DNA from: Phyto melanocephala
Lineage: Eukaryota > Arthropoda > Insecta > Diptera > Rhinophoridae
NCBI GenBank assembly: GCA_941918925.1
Contig: OW799234.1
Span: 85,138,497 to 85,202,496, forward strand
Direction of reading: 5' to 3'
Length of the DNA stretch: 64,000 nt
Shown here in pieces: positions 31,205 to 43,426 of this stretch. The notes under the pieces were generated by a model that worked only from the letters and a program-made list of their open reading frames with translations, did not search any database and was not told the DNA's origin. Each line of letters starts with the position of its first letter. The stretch's first letter is position 1. The translations under genes and the position numbers were made by a program.

Positions 31205-31730
31205 TTTTATACCCGCCCCAAAAAAAATGGTAGGGATATATTCATTTTGTCATTCAGTCTGTAATACATCGAAATATCCATTTTAGACCCCATATTCTGA
31301 ATCGGGTTTAGTTTTATGACGATCTAGCTATGTCCATCCGTCTATTTAAAGCACGATAGAGGTCGGACCGAAAAAACTAGGGGGTCAAATTTTGCCAGAA
31401 TATTTCTCAAACACAATTCCGCCTACTTTTACGCCCACCTCCCATATTACACTTTATCTAAAAATCATGTAATTTTTCTATGAATACAAATTTCGGAAGA
31501 ATAAAGGACTCTATTTTTAAATATCTAAGTTGTATTTATTAGCAGAAACTACTTCGACACGCCTACTATAACGCCCACTTTTCACGTAATCTACTGTTAA
31601 TGTAATTTAAAAGCTCATTATACAATAGAATTGAATTTATGATGATGAAATTTTGCACATATACATTTCTTGTCAATATAAGTACAATTCCAAAGAATTT
31701 AGGTGACACGCCCATCTACCATTAAACGCT
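31205..31730 (+). mobile_element. HINE-A element, 5' half
   Basis: Head TTATACCCGCCCC, CCATTTTAGACCCC, GACGATCTAGCTATGTCC and several ACGCCTAC/ACGCCCAC blocks. The tail is replaced by a family C fragment at 31738. Confidence 0.65.
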
Positions 31731-31737
31731 GATCAGT

Positions 31738-31865
31738 CGAATTGTAATTAAGCTCTGGTCGGGTCAGAGCTCACGTGTCATTACCATTATCTTTTAAGCG
31801 TCTTTTTATCTGTGAAGAATTTCATTCTAATTATTATTCCGAGGTCTCCGACTTCCTATACAAAA
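31738..31865 (-). repeat. Family C fragment, copy 4
   Basis: CTCTGGTCGGGTCAGAGCTC, ACCATTATCTTTTAAGCG, TTTTTATCTG and CCGACTTCCTATACAA match family C with large internal deletions. Confidence 0.6.
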
Positions 31866-32533
31866 AATCACGCTAACTGTGGCTTTAAAATCGCTAAAAA
31901 AAAAACTAGATTTTTTACTTAGTCATAATTTTAGCGATAAATCGCTAACTTTCCTCATATAATTAAAAATTTGTTTTATAAACACTTGAGAAATTGAAAG
32001 AAAAACTGACGAATTTTGATGTTATAGAAAATGTGTGGCGATTGCTTTCTCACAAAATTAATAAGTCGAGAAGCCTTAATTGAAGGATTAAAAAAGCTGT
32101 GACTGACTCCCCCCACAACCGTATTTTTTAAGTTATATCAAATAAAGGAGTATACAACATTTGTATTAAAATATTTTTAAAAATAAATCAAAATTCATAG
32201 AAATAATTTTTAATTTGTTTGGTTTAGCATTTTTAGTTTTACCTTGAATCATTTCAAAATTTTAGCTTCATAAATATGGAAAATACAAAAAGTACAATAA
32301 AAATGGACATCTGTATATATCATTCCAACCTCGTTTTGGATCGAAAATCCCTAATTTTTAAATTCTATATTTATTGTTTGGTGAAACTTCTATCAAAAAA
32401 TTTTATTCGAGTTTGTCAAGTAATCAAAAATTAACATATTTTTTTTTTGATACCTCGTTTGCCTCCCTAAAAGTTTTTAAAAATTTCACCTTAATATTTG
32501 TCTAATCATGTCCTACTATATAAGAAAATAAAA
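31866..32533. other. Spacer, nothing recognised
   Basis: AT-rich with no open frame of note and no repeat match within the window. The CGCTAAC/TAGCGAT motifs at 31869-31950 are short and not clearly structured. Confidence 0.35.
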
Positions 32534-33741
32534 CAAGTAAGAGCACTTTATTCGGCAGTGCCGAATTTTTTAGGCCCACCACCAATTTTGTGTACCTTTA
32601 AAGCACAAAATTTTTTATTTTGTAATTAAGTGTAATCGCTATGAAATAATCTCTTTATACTAAAATATGTATCACTTTCTTGTATAACTTCGATATTTTA
32701 TTAAAATATTTTCGTAAATTGAGTCTTTCAATCAAAGTGGGCGTTATAGTAGGCGTGGCAATATAGTATCTGCTAATAAATAAAAGATATTTCAATATAG
32801 TACTTTATTCTTCCAAACACTTTGCCCATAAAGAAATTATATGAATTTAAGATAAACCGTCATATGGGAGGTAGGCGTTAAAGAGGGCGTGTCAGCTTCA
32901 ATTTCTGGTATAACATTGACATTGACTAGAAAGCTATATGTACGAAATTTCATCATCACACCTCTAATTCTGTCGGCTTTATGAGCTTTTAAATTTCATT
33001 AACAGTAGATTTCGTGAAAAGTAAGCTTTGTAGTAAGCGTGTCATAATAGTTTCTGCGAATAAACTCAACTCAGATATTTCATTAAAGAGTAATTTGTTC
33101 TTCTAAAATTTGTATATAGAAATTATATGAATTTGAGAAGCGTTATATGGGAGGTGGGCGTGTCACATTTTTTTCCGTTAGTACAAAGCCTTTGACCAAA
33201 AAGCAATGTTTGCAAAATTTTAGAAGCATAAATCCAATTTTGTCAGTTTTATTACGTTTTTTATTATATATATATATATCAAATAAAGACACTGTGCGAT
33301 AGAAATTTAGTACATTTCGATCTATAACTCCTTTCCTAATATAAAAAGATTTAAGCAATTTTCTGGGAAAAATATTTTTTACTCAGGAAATATACATTCA
33401 AAATTTCATAAATTGCATTTTATTCGATGTTGGAAGGACATAGTTATTTTGACCTACTCCTGTATTACGAGCTATAACTTTCTTCCTAATATTCTGATTT
33501 AGCACATTTTCAATACAAAACAAACCTTGTGTATAAGAAATATTATGGAAAAATTTGAGCCCCTAACTTTTTCGGTTCGAGCTCTATCGTGCCTTCAACA
33601 GAGGGACATATGTAGCTAGGTCGTCATAAAATGAAACCCCGACTCAGAAAATATATACTTTAAGGGTCTTAAATGAATATTTCGATTTGTTACAAACGGA
33701 ATGACAAAATTAATGTACCTCCACCATTTTTTTGGTATAAA
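32534..33741 (-). mobile_element. HINE-A element, reverse orientation, full-length
   Basis: Stem-loop end CAAGTAAGAGCACTTTATTCGGC..GCCGAA, tail repeat GCCCACCACCAATTTTG, and multiple GTGGGCGT/GTAGGCGTG blocks. The head is the mirrored CCACCATTTTTTTGGTAT at the right edge. One of the three copies that keep both ends. Confidence 0.75.
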
Positions 33742-35614
33742 AAACACCAAAAAGAGGAACAATTTTAAACCCTTACACATACGAAAAAAACAAATTCCAA
33801 ATAATATTTTTTCGCAGAATAACTAATATATTTAAAATTTTTTCGTATGTTTATGTGTTTGGAAATTACATGGGGTACTAAAGAGTATTAAAATATAGCT
33901 ATTGCCCGTTTGAGCCTTAGGTGTTGAAAAATCAAAAAAATTTCAGACACCTGTCAGCTTATTTTTTGAGTATTTTACAATACCTTTTCAAGTTAATCCT
34001 TATAATTGTTAGTTAAGCAGATATAAGGTTAACGATTTTACCTTCTATCTATACATCAGTAAAGGATCCCACTGTCAAAATACATGTTTTTAGCTTGAGC
34101 TGTGCGAAGGTCAGTCAGTAACGGGATTTATCTAAAGGTCTACAATTAATTGTTTTCAGTGTAATTTAATTAGGGTTTGCTATTTTTTGCGATTTTTTTT
34201 TTTTGGGTTTCCTGTAATACAACACTTACCGGAATATTACAAGCACTACTGAACACACTGCAATGTCAGGGTTACCAGGTCTATATAAACTGAAACACGG
34301 TATTTTTATTAAACTTCAGAATTATTCAAATTTTATTCCAATCAGCAATAGTTATGAAAAAAAAATTAAATGTATTTTTAATAAGATATATAATAAAACC
34401 ATATTTTTGTTATAATATAGGTTTCATACTATGAAAAATATGTAATATAAATTTATTTTATTAATAAAGAAAAAACATACACTTGTTTAAATTGTTAAAA
34501 ATCCTTTAACGTTCTTATTTTTTTTTTTACATATATAATTTACATTAAAAATGAAATTGTAAAACTAAGAATTTCTTTAATAATTATAAATTTATATATA
34601 TATATATATATAATAAAACTAGAGTTAAAAGAAAATATGATAAATAAAATGTATATATGTTGTTGTTGTATTTTGATGAAAAAAAATACAAATAATAAAA
34701 TGTAAAACCGTAACATAAACTATATTATATTTAATATTATATAAAATGTTTTAAAGGTTGTTATTTTTCTTTTTGATAGTTACATACAAACATGTGTATT
34801 TCAAATATGACCCATTTAATTTATCCTTTTTATTTGTATTTTTTAATAAAGCGAAATTTATATTCATTTCCTCTTACGTAATTCAATTACATTTTAAGTT
34901 TATTTATTTACTTTATTTTTATAATTAGAATTGTTTTATATTTATAACTTAAATAATTTAAAACTAAAGGTCCTTATTTTCAACAGAGAAAACAATAGAT
35001 AAATTAACAAAATGAAGGATGATGAGCTTTTTCTTTAAACTTGGTTCTTTAATCTTTAAGAACAGCGGTATACTCCAATTCTGAAGTACTTTGATCAATA
35101 TGTTGTCATTGGAAAAAAAACATTTTAATTGTTAGTGATTAGCATTTTATAAAAAGGTTTAATTTGATAGTTTTTTCTTTAAGTTAAAGTATTGTGCACT
35201 TCTAACGGCCCCAATTTCACAATGTTCGATAAAGTTAACAGGTACTGTATCCATTATACTAGGACAAATATGTATATGGTCGTTTGTTATTAATTTGAAT
35301 GCACTAAACCGTTTGTCATATTCTTTATTATTAAAGTAGGCATTACTTTAACTTTCAATTCATTGCAATCCTGTTAAAAATAGCATTTTGAAATTGGCCG
35401 TATGTAAATTTAGATCTATAAAAACTGTATTTACGTTTTTATACACTTCATCCATTTTTACAAAAAAAAAAATCCATACTTCCTTTTGTATGCTGTTTAC
35501 AAAAAAGTTTTTCTAAGACAATCGAAAAATTTTAATATGCTTTGTTATGTAACAAAATGTTCACTCAATTAAAAATACTTTCCGGAAACAGCATATTAAG
35601 TTTCTGGAAGTTTA
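33742..35614. other. Spacer and 3' flank of the 1059-codon gene
   Basis: Low-complexity AT-rich DNA. The part next to 35614 should include the 3' UTR of the minus-strand gene. No other gene or repeat was recognised. Confidence 0.4.
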
Positions 35615-38600
35615 TTACTGCACTATTGAAATAAATTCAACAAAATCACTTTGAAGCGTTAGACCATCAACAACTTCTAGCAGAATTTCAATCTCATTTT
35701 CAGTGTTTATTATACTAGGTGCTCCCACTAAGCGAACATTTTTGCCTTCGATATTAGTGTAAAATGTTTTATTTTTGAATATAACCGCTCGATCGTACGG
35801 CATACGAGATAATTGACTTTTCTCAACCGAACGACGAAACATAACACACGAAGGCTGATATTTAGCACGATCCTCTTCGTTAATATTGTGTTCTTTCAGA
35901 TCGCCTGTAAAGGTAGCAAAATTTCCTTTGGCAAGAGTTTGAGGCGACATTTCGTAAAGGGTTACTTTACTGCTCCACAGGCCATTAGGTAGGGAAATGC
36001 GTTTAGCACTGTTGGCTAACCGTATTAAGGGCATTTCAAGTTGATTTTTCATAACCGATGGTCTTTTTGGCTCTAGAGGCATATTTATGACATACCAGGT
36101 TTCAAAGCAGGTGATTTTCTTGATGATTTTATCGCCCTGTTTAGAAATTACAACCTTTTCGGCAGTTGATTTTCGAGCCGTTGGTAGTGACAAGGTGTTC
36201 GATTGCTTTGAATCGTTAACTGGTGGATTTGTCGCCGCTAACGAGTTTTCCTTAGCGGCCGGTGTCAATCGCTTCTTACTACTACTAACTATAATGGGAG
36301 CGTTTGAGGCGTTTGGTGTACGTCTTCGACGTTGAATTGAAGAAGGATCTGTATTATGTTTGAGTGTTAAGGCTGAGCTGTTTGAAAAGTTATAGTTTCC
36401 ACTATTATTATTGCTAGCTTGTAGTACGGTAACATCATCTTCCTCAGTATTTTGTGACTCAGTGTCTTCGTTGTCTACCCCCAACTGGTTCTGCTTACGG
36501 TGATATTGCTGATGTTCTTTTTTTCGGTTTTTATTAGTCATTTGTCTGAGGTTTGCCGTTCGACTTTCAATCTCATCTTCGGTTTCTTCCTCCCGCTCAT
36601 TGTCATCGTCATCATACTCGTCCAAAGACAGGGGAAAACTTTCATCGGCTGAATCATCCATATTGGCTATCATTGGCTTTACCGGTTGTGTTTTCTTGGC
36701 CACTACCGAATTTAATATGCGGGGAGCTGGTTTATCCGGTGACGTTAAAGTAGTCTTTAATGTTGTAGTCGTTTTAGCCGTAACTTTAGAGCTGCGTAGG
36801 CCCAATTTATGATTAAGTATTTGTGGTGGTAGTTGATTTGGTGTGGTTACAGCAGTGCTTGCAGGCTGTGTAGATAATTTTCGCAATGATGCCTTTGAAT
36901 CACGAGTCATGGAAAATGTTTTGTTTTGAAATTCTTTTCTATTATTAACAGTCGATTGTTTTGACATTTTCTTCGCAGGTGGAAGAGGAGCTGCTTCCTC
37001 CACCTCATCATCATCATCATCTAAGCTAATACTTTCCGAAAATTCTATAACAGTGGGAGTTTTACTACTATTCGATTTCGATTTTGTAATGAGAACATCA
37101 CCCTTTTTGTTAATAATGTCATTAACATTCACAATCGTAAACGTGGGCATTGTTTCGAAATCATCCATAGTGGAATTAGGAGAATCATCTTTTATGTCAA
37201 GTGCGTTTTCAGGGTTAATGATTGCCGAGGATTTGGAGGCGGTAGATTTTGATTTTATGCCAGTCTTATCACTTGCTTTAGTGTTAGCGTTTAAGATAGT
37301 TGAAGAAACACTGGTTGATGTTGAAGATATCGTCGTGCAATTAGCTTTTCTTTCTTTCTGCATTGGAAGTTTTGACAAATCGTTACGTAGTCTGTTGGCC
37401 TTTGCTGTCAATATTTTTGACTGAGTTGTTGGAAGAGTATTTTGAATTTGTGTTTTTTTATTGTTTAATATTGATGCTGCTAAAGACTGCCTCTGAGAAG
37501 ATTTCATAGCTATTTCTGGATTTGATGATTTAGCTGATATTTCAATAGCCCTTCGCGATGATGTTTGTTGGCTACTATTGATCTTGTTGCTACCGTTAAG
37601 AGTTTGTTGTTGCTGCAGTTGATGTGATGTGTTTGGTGTATTAATTTTTTGCATACCAAATCTATTTTTTGTGATAGGAGTGGAGGTAGTATTAACTCTA
37701 TTCTCTCTTACTGGCACTTTAACTTTAAGGCCACTCGAATTGGAAAGTAAAAGTTGTTTTCGTGTTATAGTGTAACTACTATCGTTATCACTAGAATCCA
37801 GTGTTTCTTCTAGTTTGCGTTTTTGGGATGTTGTACCACCACTACTAACCAACATATTCATGTTACGTTGAGCGTTCGCAGAGGCTAAAGAACGTCTTAT
37901 CTGCTGTAATTGTGAAGGAGCAGAACGAAGGTTTGAAGAGTTATTCGTTGTCGTATTACGTTTTACACTAGACGAAAGAGATGGTGTCGGCATTTTTTGT
38001 TTGGTTTGTTGTGTCGTTGCTGAAGTAAGCTCTTGATTTTTTTTGGGTCGCCCTCTCGACCTAGCTGGGCGGACAGGCTGCTCTTCAATAACCGAATAAT
38101 CTGAATCAAGTTCATCTTTCTCAGTGACCTGATAAGCTTTGTCGTCATTAAGGTCATCATCGTCGTCATCATCATATTTTTCAGCATTTACATTATCAAA
38201 TTCATCCTCTGAATCACGATTGTAGAAATCTTCTGAACTTGTAGATGTTTTTCGGTTTTTACCGACACCAGGCGCTGATCCTGATCTACTAATAGATGAA
38301 CCTAGATGCGCTACATTACGTACCACTTTTGGTGTAACCAAATCTTCACTGGCATATTTAGGATTAGGTTTTATAGCACGTCTTGATCTTCCGGCAGCGA
38401 TGGTTGGCGGTGGTGTTTCATCTCTGAAGGGTGTTGAAGACGGTGTTGTTTTATTAGATCTAGAAACAATCTTAACCTTTTGATTTGATTTTATGTTAGA
38501 CGTGTTAGCATTTGTTAACTTTTGTTGTTGTGGAGTTTGAAAGCTACTGTTGGTACTGACTCTTTTTTTTATGGATACACTGTTGGATTTATTTTCCTGC

Positions 38601-38794
38601 TGCAATGTTACTCCTCTACGTCCTTTAGGTGTTGGAGCCATGCTTGATGGACTTAAACGAGTTTTGCGTATTGAAGCACGACTATCCTCGAGAGGTGATA
38701 TATTTGATGAGATTTTCCCTACTTTCTCTAAGCGAACTACACAGGACCGTGTCTTCTTAGTTTCCACAAAATTTGCTTTTTTTCCAACACGCAT
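35615..38794 (-). CDS. Large low-complexity, probably nuclear protein of unknown function
   Basis: One uninterrupted 1059-codon frame, far too long to be chance in DNA this AT-rich. I do not recognise the family. Residues 1-890 or so are Ser/Thr/Asn/Lys-rich and probably disordered. They contain acidic runs (seven Asp near 208; others near 590 and 730), a Gln run near 395, and an AT-hook-like core RGRPKK near 248. Basic nuclear-localisation-like clusters also occur. The last 165 residues are different: ordered-looking, with aromatic and hydrophobic spacing (FETWYVINMPLEPKR, LPNGLWSSKVTLYEM, MPYDRAVIFKNKTFYTN). They could be a real domain. The ATG at 38794 follows a putative intron acceptor (TTATTTCTAG, about 38825), so a noncoding first exon is likely. 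A chromatin role is only inferred from the AT-hook and composition. Confidence 0.8.
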   Translation of the reverse strand: MRVGKKANFVETKKTRSCVVRLEKVGKISSNISPLEDSRASIRKTRLSPSSMAPTPKGRRGVTLQQENKSNSVSIKKRVSTNSSFQTPQQQKLTNANTSNIKSNQKVKIVSRSNKTTPSSTPFRDETPPPTIAAGRSRRAIKPNPKYASEDLVTPKVVRNVAHLGSSISRSGSAPGVGKNRKTSTSSEDFYNRDSEDEFDNVNAEKYDDDDDDDLNDDKAYQVTEKDELDSDYSVIEEQPVRPARSRGRPKKNQELTSATTQQTKQKMPTPSLSSSVKRNTTTNNSSNLRSAPSQLQQIRRSLASANAQRNMNMLVSSGGTTSQKRKLEETLDSSDNDSSYTITRKQLLLSNSSGLKVKVPVRENRVNTTSTPITKNRFGMQKINTPNTSHQLQQQQTLNGSNKINSSQQTSSRRAIEISAKSSNPEIAMKSSQRQSLAASILNNKKTQIQNTLPTTQSKILTAKANRLRNDLSKLPMQKERKANCTTISSTSTSVSSTILNANTKASDKTGIKSKSTASKSSAIINPENALDIKDDSPNSTMDDFETMPTFTIVNVNDIINKKGDVLITKSKSNSSKTPTVIEFSESISLDDDDDEVEEAAPLPPAKKMSKQSTVNNRKEFQNKTFSMTRDSKASLRKLSTQPASTAVTTPNQLPPQILNHKLGLRSSKVTAKTTTTLKTTLTSPDKPAPRILNSVVAKKTQPVKPMIANMDDSADESFPLSLDEYDDDDNEREEETEDEIESRTANLRQMTNKNRKKEHQQYHRKQNQLGVDNEDTESQNTEEDDVTVLQASNNNSGNYNFSNSSALTLKHNTDPSSIQRRRRTPNASNAPIIVSSSKKRLTPAAKENSLAATNPPVNDSKQSNTLSLPTARKSTAEKVVISKQGDKIIKKITCFETWYVINMPLEPKRPSVMKNQLEMPLIRLANSAKRISLPNGLWSSKVTLYEMSPQTLAKGNFATFTGDLKEHNINEEDRAKYQPSCVMFRRSVEKSQLSRMPYDRAVIFKNKTFYTNIEGKNVRLVGAPSIINTENEIEILLEVVDGLTLQSDFVEFISIVQ

Positions 38795-38966
38795 TTTCGT
38801 ACATAGGCGTAACTCTAGAAATAAGCTAAAAATTTAACAATTTAATTTTAAAATTATCTAATATGAATGGTATATTATTATTTTCAGTAAAGGTTAAGAA
38901 AATAATGATTTATACCTACCTATGCAATAGTGTTAAAATGGAATGAGGGTAGGTACCTTATATATT

Positions 38967-39074
38967 TTATATCGACGGCTTTATATAAAATGTGCGTATC
39001 TCGATTTTTCGAAATCGCTATTTAAACGTTTAAAGAATCGTGATACGCTCTTTTAATATTAAGCCTTTGATATA
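38967..39074. mobile_element. Family I MITE, short copy
   Basis: About 108 bp made almost entirely of two inverted arms: TATCGACGGCTTTATATAAAATG..GCGTATCTCGATT against AATCGTGATACGCTC..AATATTAAGCCTTTGATATA. A larger relative is at 48891-49146. Confidence 0.7.
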
Positions 39075-40794
39075 TACAATTTAACGAAAATTAAAAAAAT
39101 CGCCGTTTTCTATAACTAAACATTTATTTATTTATTACTTCAAAATAATATAAAACCTTCTTAGGCCAAGTTGACTATATTACATAGCAAAAAATCCTAA
39201 AGATTACCATTTTAAATTTTACTTAAAAACTAATAACATTGGTTCTCAACCTATTAAAAAAAATTGTTTACAGTTGTAATCAAAGTCAATTTAACGATTC
39301 CAATATATTGTAATATATACCAGAACTCGAATTTTACTTTTTGTGAATTTCAATTCTGAAATTTAATGCATTAAATACGATTTATATATACATATATTAC
39401 GCATATTATATTTCTAGTTGTTTTCCTAAAAACGCTACAGATTAATTGGAAGCATAGTATATCTGGCAACCCATGTAATAAGAATTGGCGGGAAGTTCAA
39501 TTAAAATAAACATTACAAAATTTTCTCAAATAATGCTACAAATCATTATAATTTTTACAACTTGACACAAAAAATATATTTATTATACTTTTACACGAAA
39601 TTTAAAAAAATTTTAGCTTATTTTTTGCCCTACTGTACTCAAAAACCAAAACAAACAAGCAGACTAAAATAATATTGTAAGGTATATGTATGTAACATAA
39701 ACGTTACGCACACACAGACATACTACGAACGCATATGTACAAACCCATAGAATCAATCTTGTCTGCCTGCCTCTTATTGCGCGGACTTTTCACTAGAAAA
39801 CAACACAATTATACTTGAATATCCATAAAAATAAATCAACTTACACTTTTAAATTTTTTTTAGATATTAAGGAATCAACAAGACAAATTAACAATGTTCA
39901 TTTACAAAATTTTTGCAACAGCTCGTATCAGCTTTTTATTTATAAAAATATTTTGTTTTCGCCGTCTAAAGAATCGCAAATAAAAGACAAACACAGTTTA
40001 GTTTAAGTAATTTCAGTTTATTTCCGATTGATACTACGTATCATTTTAAAATATTACTTTTTGCACTGAACGAAGGCTTTTTTTTATTATTTTCAAGTAA
40101 AATTACCAATAAAATAGCAACGTTAAACGATGTCGACCAACGCTAGATGATATTTTGTACGGCAGCACGAAAAATATATAAAATTTATTGAGAAAAAGAT
40201 GGCAAGTTATTAAATTTAACAGCTATTTGACAGTTCTTGAGCGTAACACTGTAAGTGGGAATGCGACAAATGCTTATAAAAAATAATGTGGTGAGTTCGA
40301 ATAAATTAATGTAATAGATGCCAATGACATTTGGATAGAAAATGGCGGATCAAAATATACGGTTCATCTCTTACAATTTTAAATAATATTTAATAACTAT
40401 AAAACAGAGCTGCCATACAGGAGCTCAATTCTCGGGCTGTGAAATTGATTATGTACAGTAAAATATATGGTGACACCATATGATATGACACGCAAAATTT
40501 TTCTTTTCTTTTTCATAGAACAAGATTGATCCTCATATCAAGTATTTCAAGTATTTTATCAACCTTTATTTATACATTTTAAAAAATTAATACTTTTATT
40601 TAATATATATTTTTTTAAATCGGTTTTAATTTTGTAATAGATGACATTTGTTAGTAGTGACATTTGAAAATACAAAAAAAAATAAGAGATTTGACAAACA
40701 AAACAACGAACTGTCAATATTAGAAATCAAAATTGCAAATCATTAACAGCGACTACTAAATACTTTTGAAGGAATAATTGTAAATTCTGAAATA
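39075..40794. other. Intergenic region between the unknown gene and Rpn12
   Basis: Must contain two divergent promoters, for the minus-strand gene ending at 38794 and for Rpn12. AT-rich, with no clear core promoter motif, repeat or further gene. The frame at 39815-40006 has no recognisable feature. Confidence 0.4.
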
Positions 40795-41754
40795 ATGTCG
40801 CAATTATCTGAAGTTGAAGCTTTATATAAAGAACTAAATGCAGAATGGTATAAAAAAACTCGAAATATTAAAAAGTGTGGGCAATTATTAGACCAATTAA
40901 AGGTAGTCAATAGTTAACCTCAAAACAAAATTCATCATAAATAATTTTTTAGATGGCTCTTACAAAATTGGAATTCTTGCCCACGAAAGATGTGAAATCT
41001 TCTAAAAAAGAAATGATTTTATCACGTAATGTTCTGGAGATTGCTGTTGAATATAGTGTAGCCATTAAAGATATACCAGCCTTTGAGAGATACATGTCTC
41101 AATTGAAATGTTATTATTATGATTACAAGTATGTATATTTTGTGTACTTTCTAAATATGTGTTAACTTTATTGACTTAAAGACAACAAATCGGCGAATCT
41201 GAGAATATGTACAAACTTTTGGGCTTAAATCTGCTATATTTGCTGTCTGTTAATCGTGTTTCTGAATTTCACACTGAATTGGAACTTCTTCAGGCAGAAA
41301 TTATTCATTCGAATAAATATATATGTCCCATTCTAGCTTTGGAACAATACATAATGGAGGGACGTTATAATAAAATTTTCCAAGCGAAGGTAACTTGTGT
41401 TATAAAAATCAAGTATCGTTTCTAATTGCTTTAATTTTGTATTATTAGAGTTGTGCTCCTTCAGAAATCTATTGCTATTTCATGGACATTTTGTTGTGCA
41501 CGGTGCGCGATGAAATTGCGGGATGTATTGAAAAAGCTTATGAAAAAATTTCTATAGAGGAGGCAAGTAAACGTTTAAATCTGAAATCCATTGAAGATGT
41601 GAAAGCTTTTGGCAAAAAACGCAACTGGAAGCTTGGGTCAGATGGCGTTTATAGTTTCGTTGACAAATCGATTAAACCGAAAGAAATTTTACCCTCGGTA
41701 GAATTAGCAGAGCAGGCTATATTTTATGCTCGTGAGCTGGAAATGATTGTTTAA
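40795..41754 (+). CDS. Rpn12: 26S proteasome lid subunit Rpn12 (PSMD8)
   Basis: Non-ATPase subunit of the 19S regulator lid; in known proteasomes it is incorporated last and links lid to base. Four exons are inferred: 40795-40902, 40953-41128, 41182-41389 and 41449-41754 (265 aa, the usual family size). All introns are 50-59 bp with GT/AG borders. Recognisable segments are LTKLEFLPT, the helical repeat region [28 protein letters not shown], and the C-terminal PCI part. The latter includes [30 protein letters not shown] and [12 protein letters not shown]. The start is the first ATG of the conserved N-terminus. AATAAA at 41777-41782 serves its 3' end, tail-to-tail with the NDUFV3-like gene. Confidence 0.95.
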
Positions 41755-41843
41755 ATCAGCTTTTATTCGTATTTTCAATAAATAGTACTTTTTATTAAAT
41801 TAATTTTTATTCTCCAATTTGTTTACTTTAAAATTCTACATTC

Positions 41844-42122
41844 TTATTTTTTTAATGCAGACGGCTGAGGGCAACGATATTTAGCCATTTCGATTTCAGC
41901 TTCGGCATAGCTAAAGCGATTAAAACAAAAATATTCTGGAACTTTATAGGGTCCTTTAGATGAGGCACCAGGTCCAACAGGTTCTGCGAGCGGTTTAACA
42001 CAGTTGCTGGACAAGCCCTTAACATTATTGGTCGTATTGTTTACTTGGGAATTGCTCGCGCCTCCTTTCGTTTGAGTGTAACATCGTTTAACAAAATTTT
42101 GGAAACTTCTTACGTGTCTCAT
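41844..42122 (-). CDS. NDUFV3: Complex I subunit NDUFV3-like (10-kDa, mitochondrial)
   Basis: A 92-residue single-exon protein. The N-terminus MRHVRSFQNFVKRCYTQ is Arg-rich, without acidic residues, as expected of a mitochondrial presequence. The C-terminal 35 residues (YKVPEYFCFNRFSYAEAEIEMAKYRCPQPS, split here as YKVPEYFCFNRF and MAKYRCPQPSALKK) match the conserved tail of NDUFV3, where Y-K, a central aromatic/E-L-rich stretch and K-(F/Y)-R-x-PQPS are typical. NDUFV3 sits on the NADH-oxidising tip of complex I next to NDUFV1/2. Its 3' end faces Rpn12: the stops are 89 bp apart, with its AATAAA at 41791-41796 on the minus strand. Identity rests on a short motif. Confidence 0.72.
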   Translation of the reverse strand: MRHVRSFQNFVKRCYTQTKGGASNSQVNNTTNNVKGLSSNCVKPLAEPVGPGASSKGPYKVPEYFCFNRFSYAEAEIEMAKYRCPQPSALKK

Positions 42123-42404
42123 GATTGTAAAAAATTTATTTTAACAACCACTTTATATTATAATAATATTCTGTTATTATTAACCAAAAATTCACGTAAT
42201 CTTTGTTTCTCAACTGTCAAAATGTATTTTTTACAACACTAAAAAGTTTTATTCATGGTTTTATTTTATTCTGTGTTGGAAAACGTCAAAACAATATTTT
42301 CTAAAAGGCAGGAAACAGGGTACACTAATACAGGTGGCGGTATCAGCCCAGCTGATTATTTTTTATGTGTGCCAATGTTTGTCACACTATATATAAAAAA
42401 GCGA

Positions 42405-42635
42405 ATCAGTTCGTTGCCGAATAAGGACAATCAGGCCGTCCTTTTTATCTGGCTTCGAGAGTTTTGCGTCTCACTTCCGCATTGGTTAATTGCGTGGCGT
42501 TGGTTAGCTGTACGAAGTTACAGTTACCCGAACTATCAATTGACCACATGCAGATTTTTATACATATAAGGAGTCGAATTCGAAAATTCCGGCTTCATAT
42601 GCGAAGGTATAGGTCGAGAGGTATTACTGGAGGAG
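42405..42635 (-). repeat. Family C fragment, copy 5
   Basis: GACAATCAGGCCGTCCTTTT, ATCTGGCTTCGAGAGTTTTG, GTGGCGTTGGTTAGCTG and GAAGGTATAGGTCGA correspond to the reverse of family C copy 1, with the Family C ends missing. Confidence 0.6.
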
Positions 42636-42760
42636 GCTTTGAAAAACATTTGGAAATTAAATCAAAAATAATTGGTTATGGCAGTTTTGTCTTTTGACAG
42701 TCATATAAGTACACTAGAACCTCATTTAGAGTAAATCTAAATTTAAAAAAAAAAATTAGT

Positions 42761-43426
42761 GCCAAAAATTGCTCTCCTTTACGTTATCATCTTATGTAAT
42801 TACACCATGGCAGGAAACACGAAAGTAAAATTAATCAATCAGCTGATAGCCAAACTTATATGTATGTAAAAAAAAGCAAGAGCGCTATATGAGAATCATT
42901 AATATACATTGATGCGGATTTGCCGATTGTATACCATTCAGTTTATACAATCATGTATATCACAGATTCTGTGATGTAGGTACATATATACATATCGTTG
43001 GTCATTACCTAGTAGATAATAGTAATTTTACAGGAAAAGTAAAAAAACGTAATAGAAACTTTTTATCATAATGTAGGCATGAAGAACTTCTACAGGATTG
43101 TAAAATTTGACTTTTTTGGGTACAAAATAAAAGTAATTGAGTTCTTTCACTTATATCTCCAAAATTCTTAAAAGTAATTGCACCATGACTAATTCAAAAA
43201 TTATAAAACGTCATGATTTCTACACTTATGTATATAAAAGTTGTAACAAAAAAAAACATGACCTTCAGGTTCTTAAAAAACCCGTATACACTTATATATA
43301 AGCCGCCTGGTACATGCTTCGCTACGTATCAAGTGAAATAAAAAAAAAATTTAGCTGAAACCAAACACGTTGGAACCATGGTGTAATTACATAAGGTGAT
43401 ACCGTAAAGGAGAGCGATTTTTGGCT
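42761..43426. mobile_element. Family G element nested in family F
   Basis: About 52-bp inverted arms: GCCAAAAATTGCTCTCCTTT..TTATGTAATTACACCATGG on the left and CCATGGTGTAATTACATAAG..AAAGGAGAGCGATTTTTGGC on the right, with a few mismatches. The 666-bp element has no coding capacity. Confidence 0.7.

Noticed and set aside
36087..37424. Plus-strand frames opposite the 1059-codon gene
   Set aside because: Antisense shadows of a long coding frame with biased codon use.
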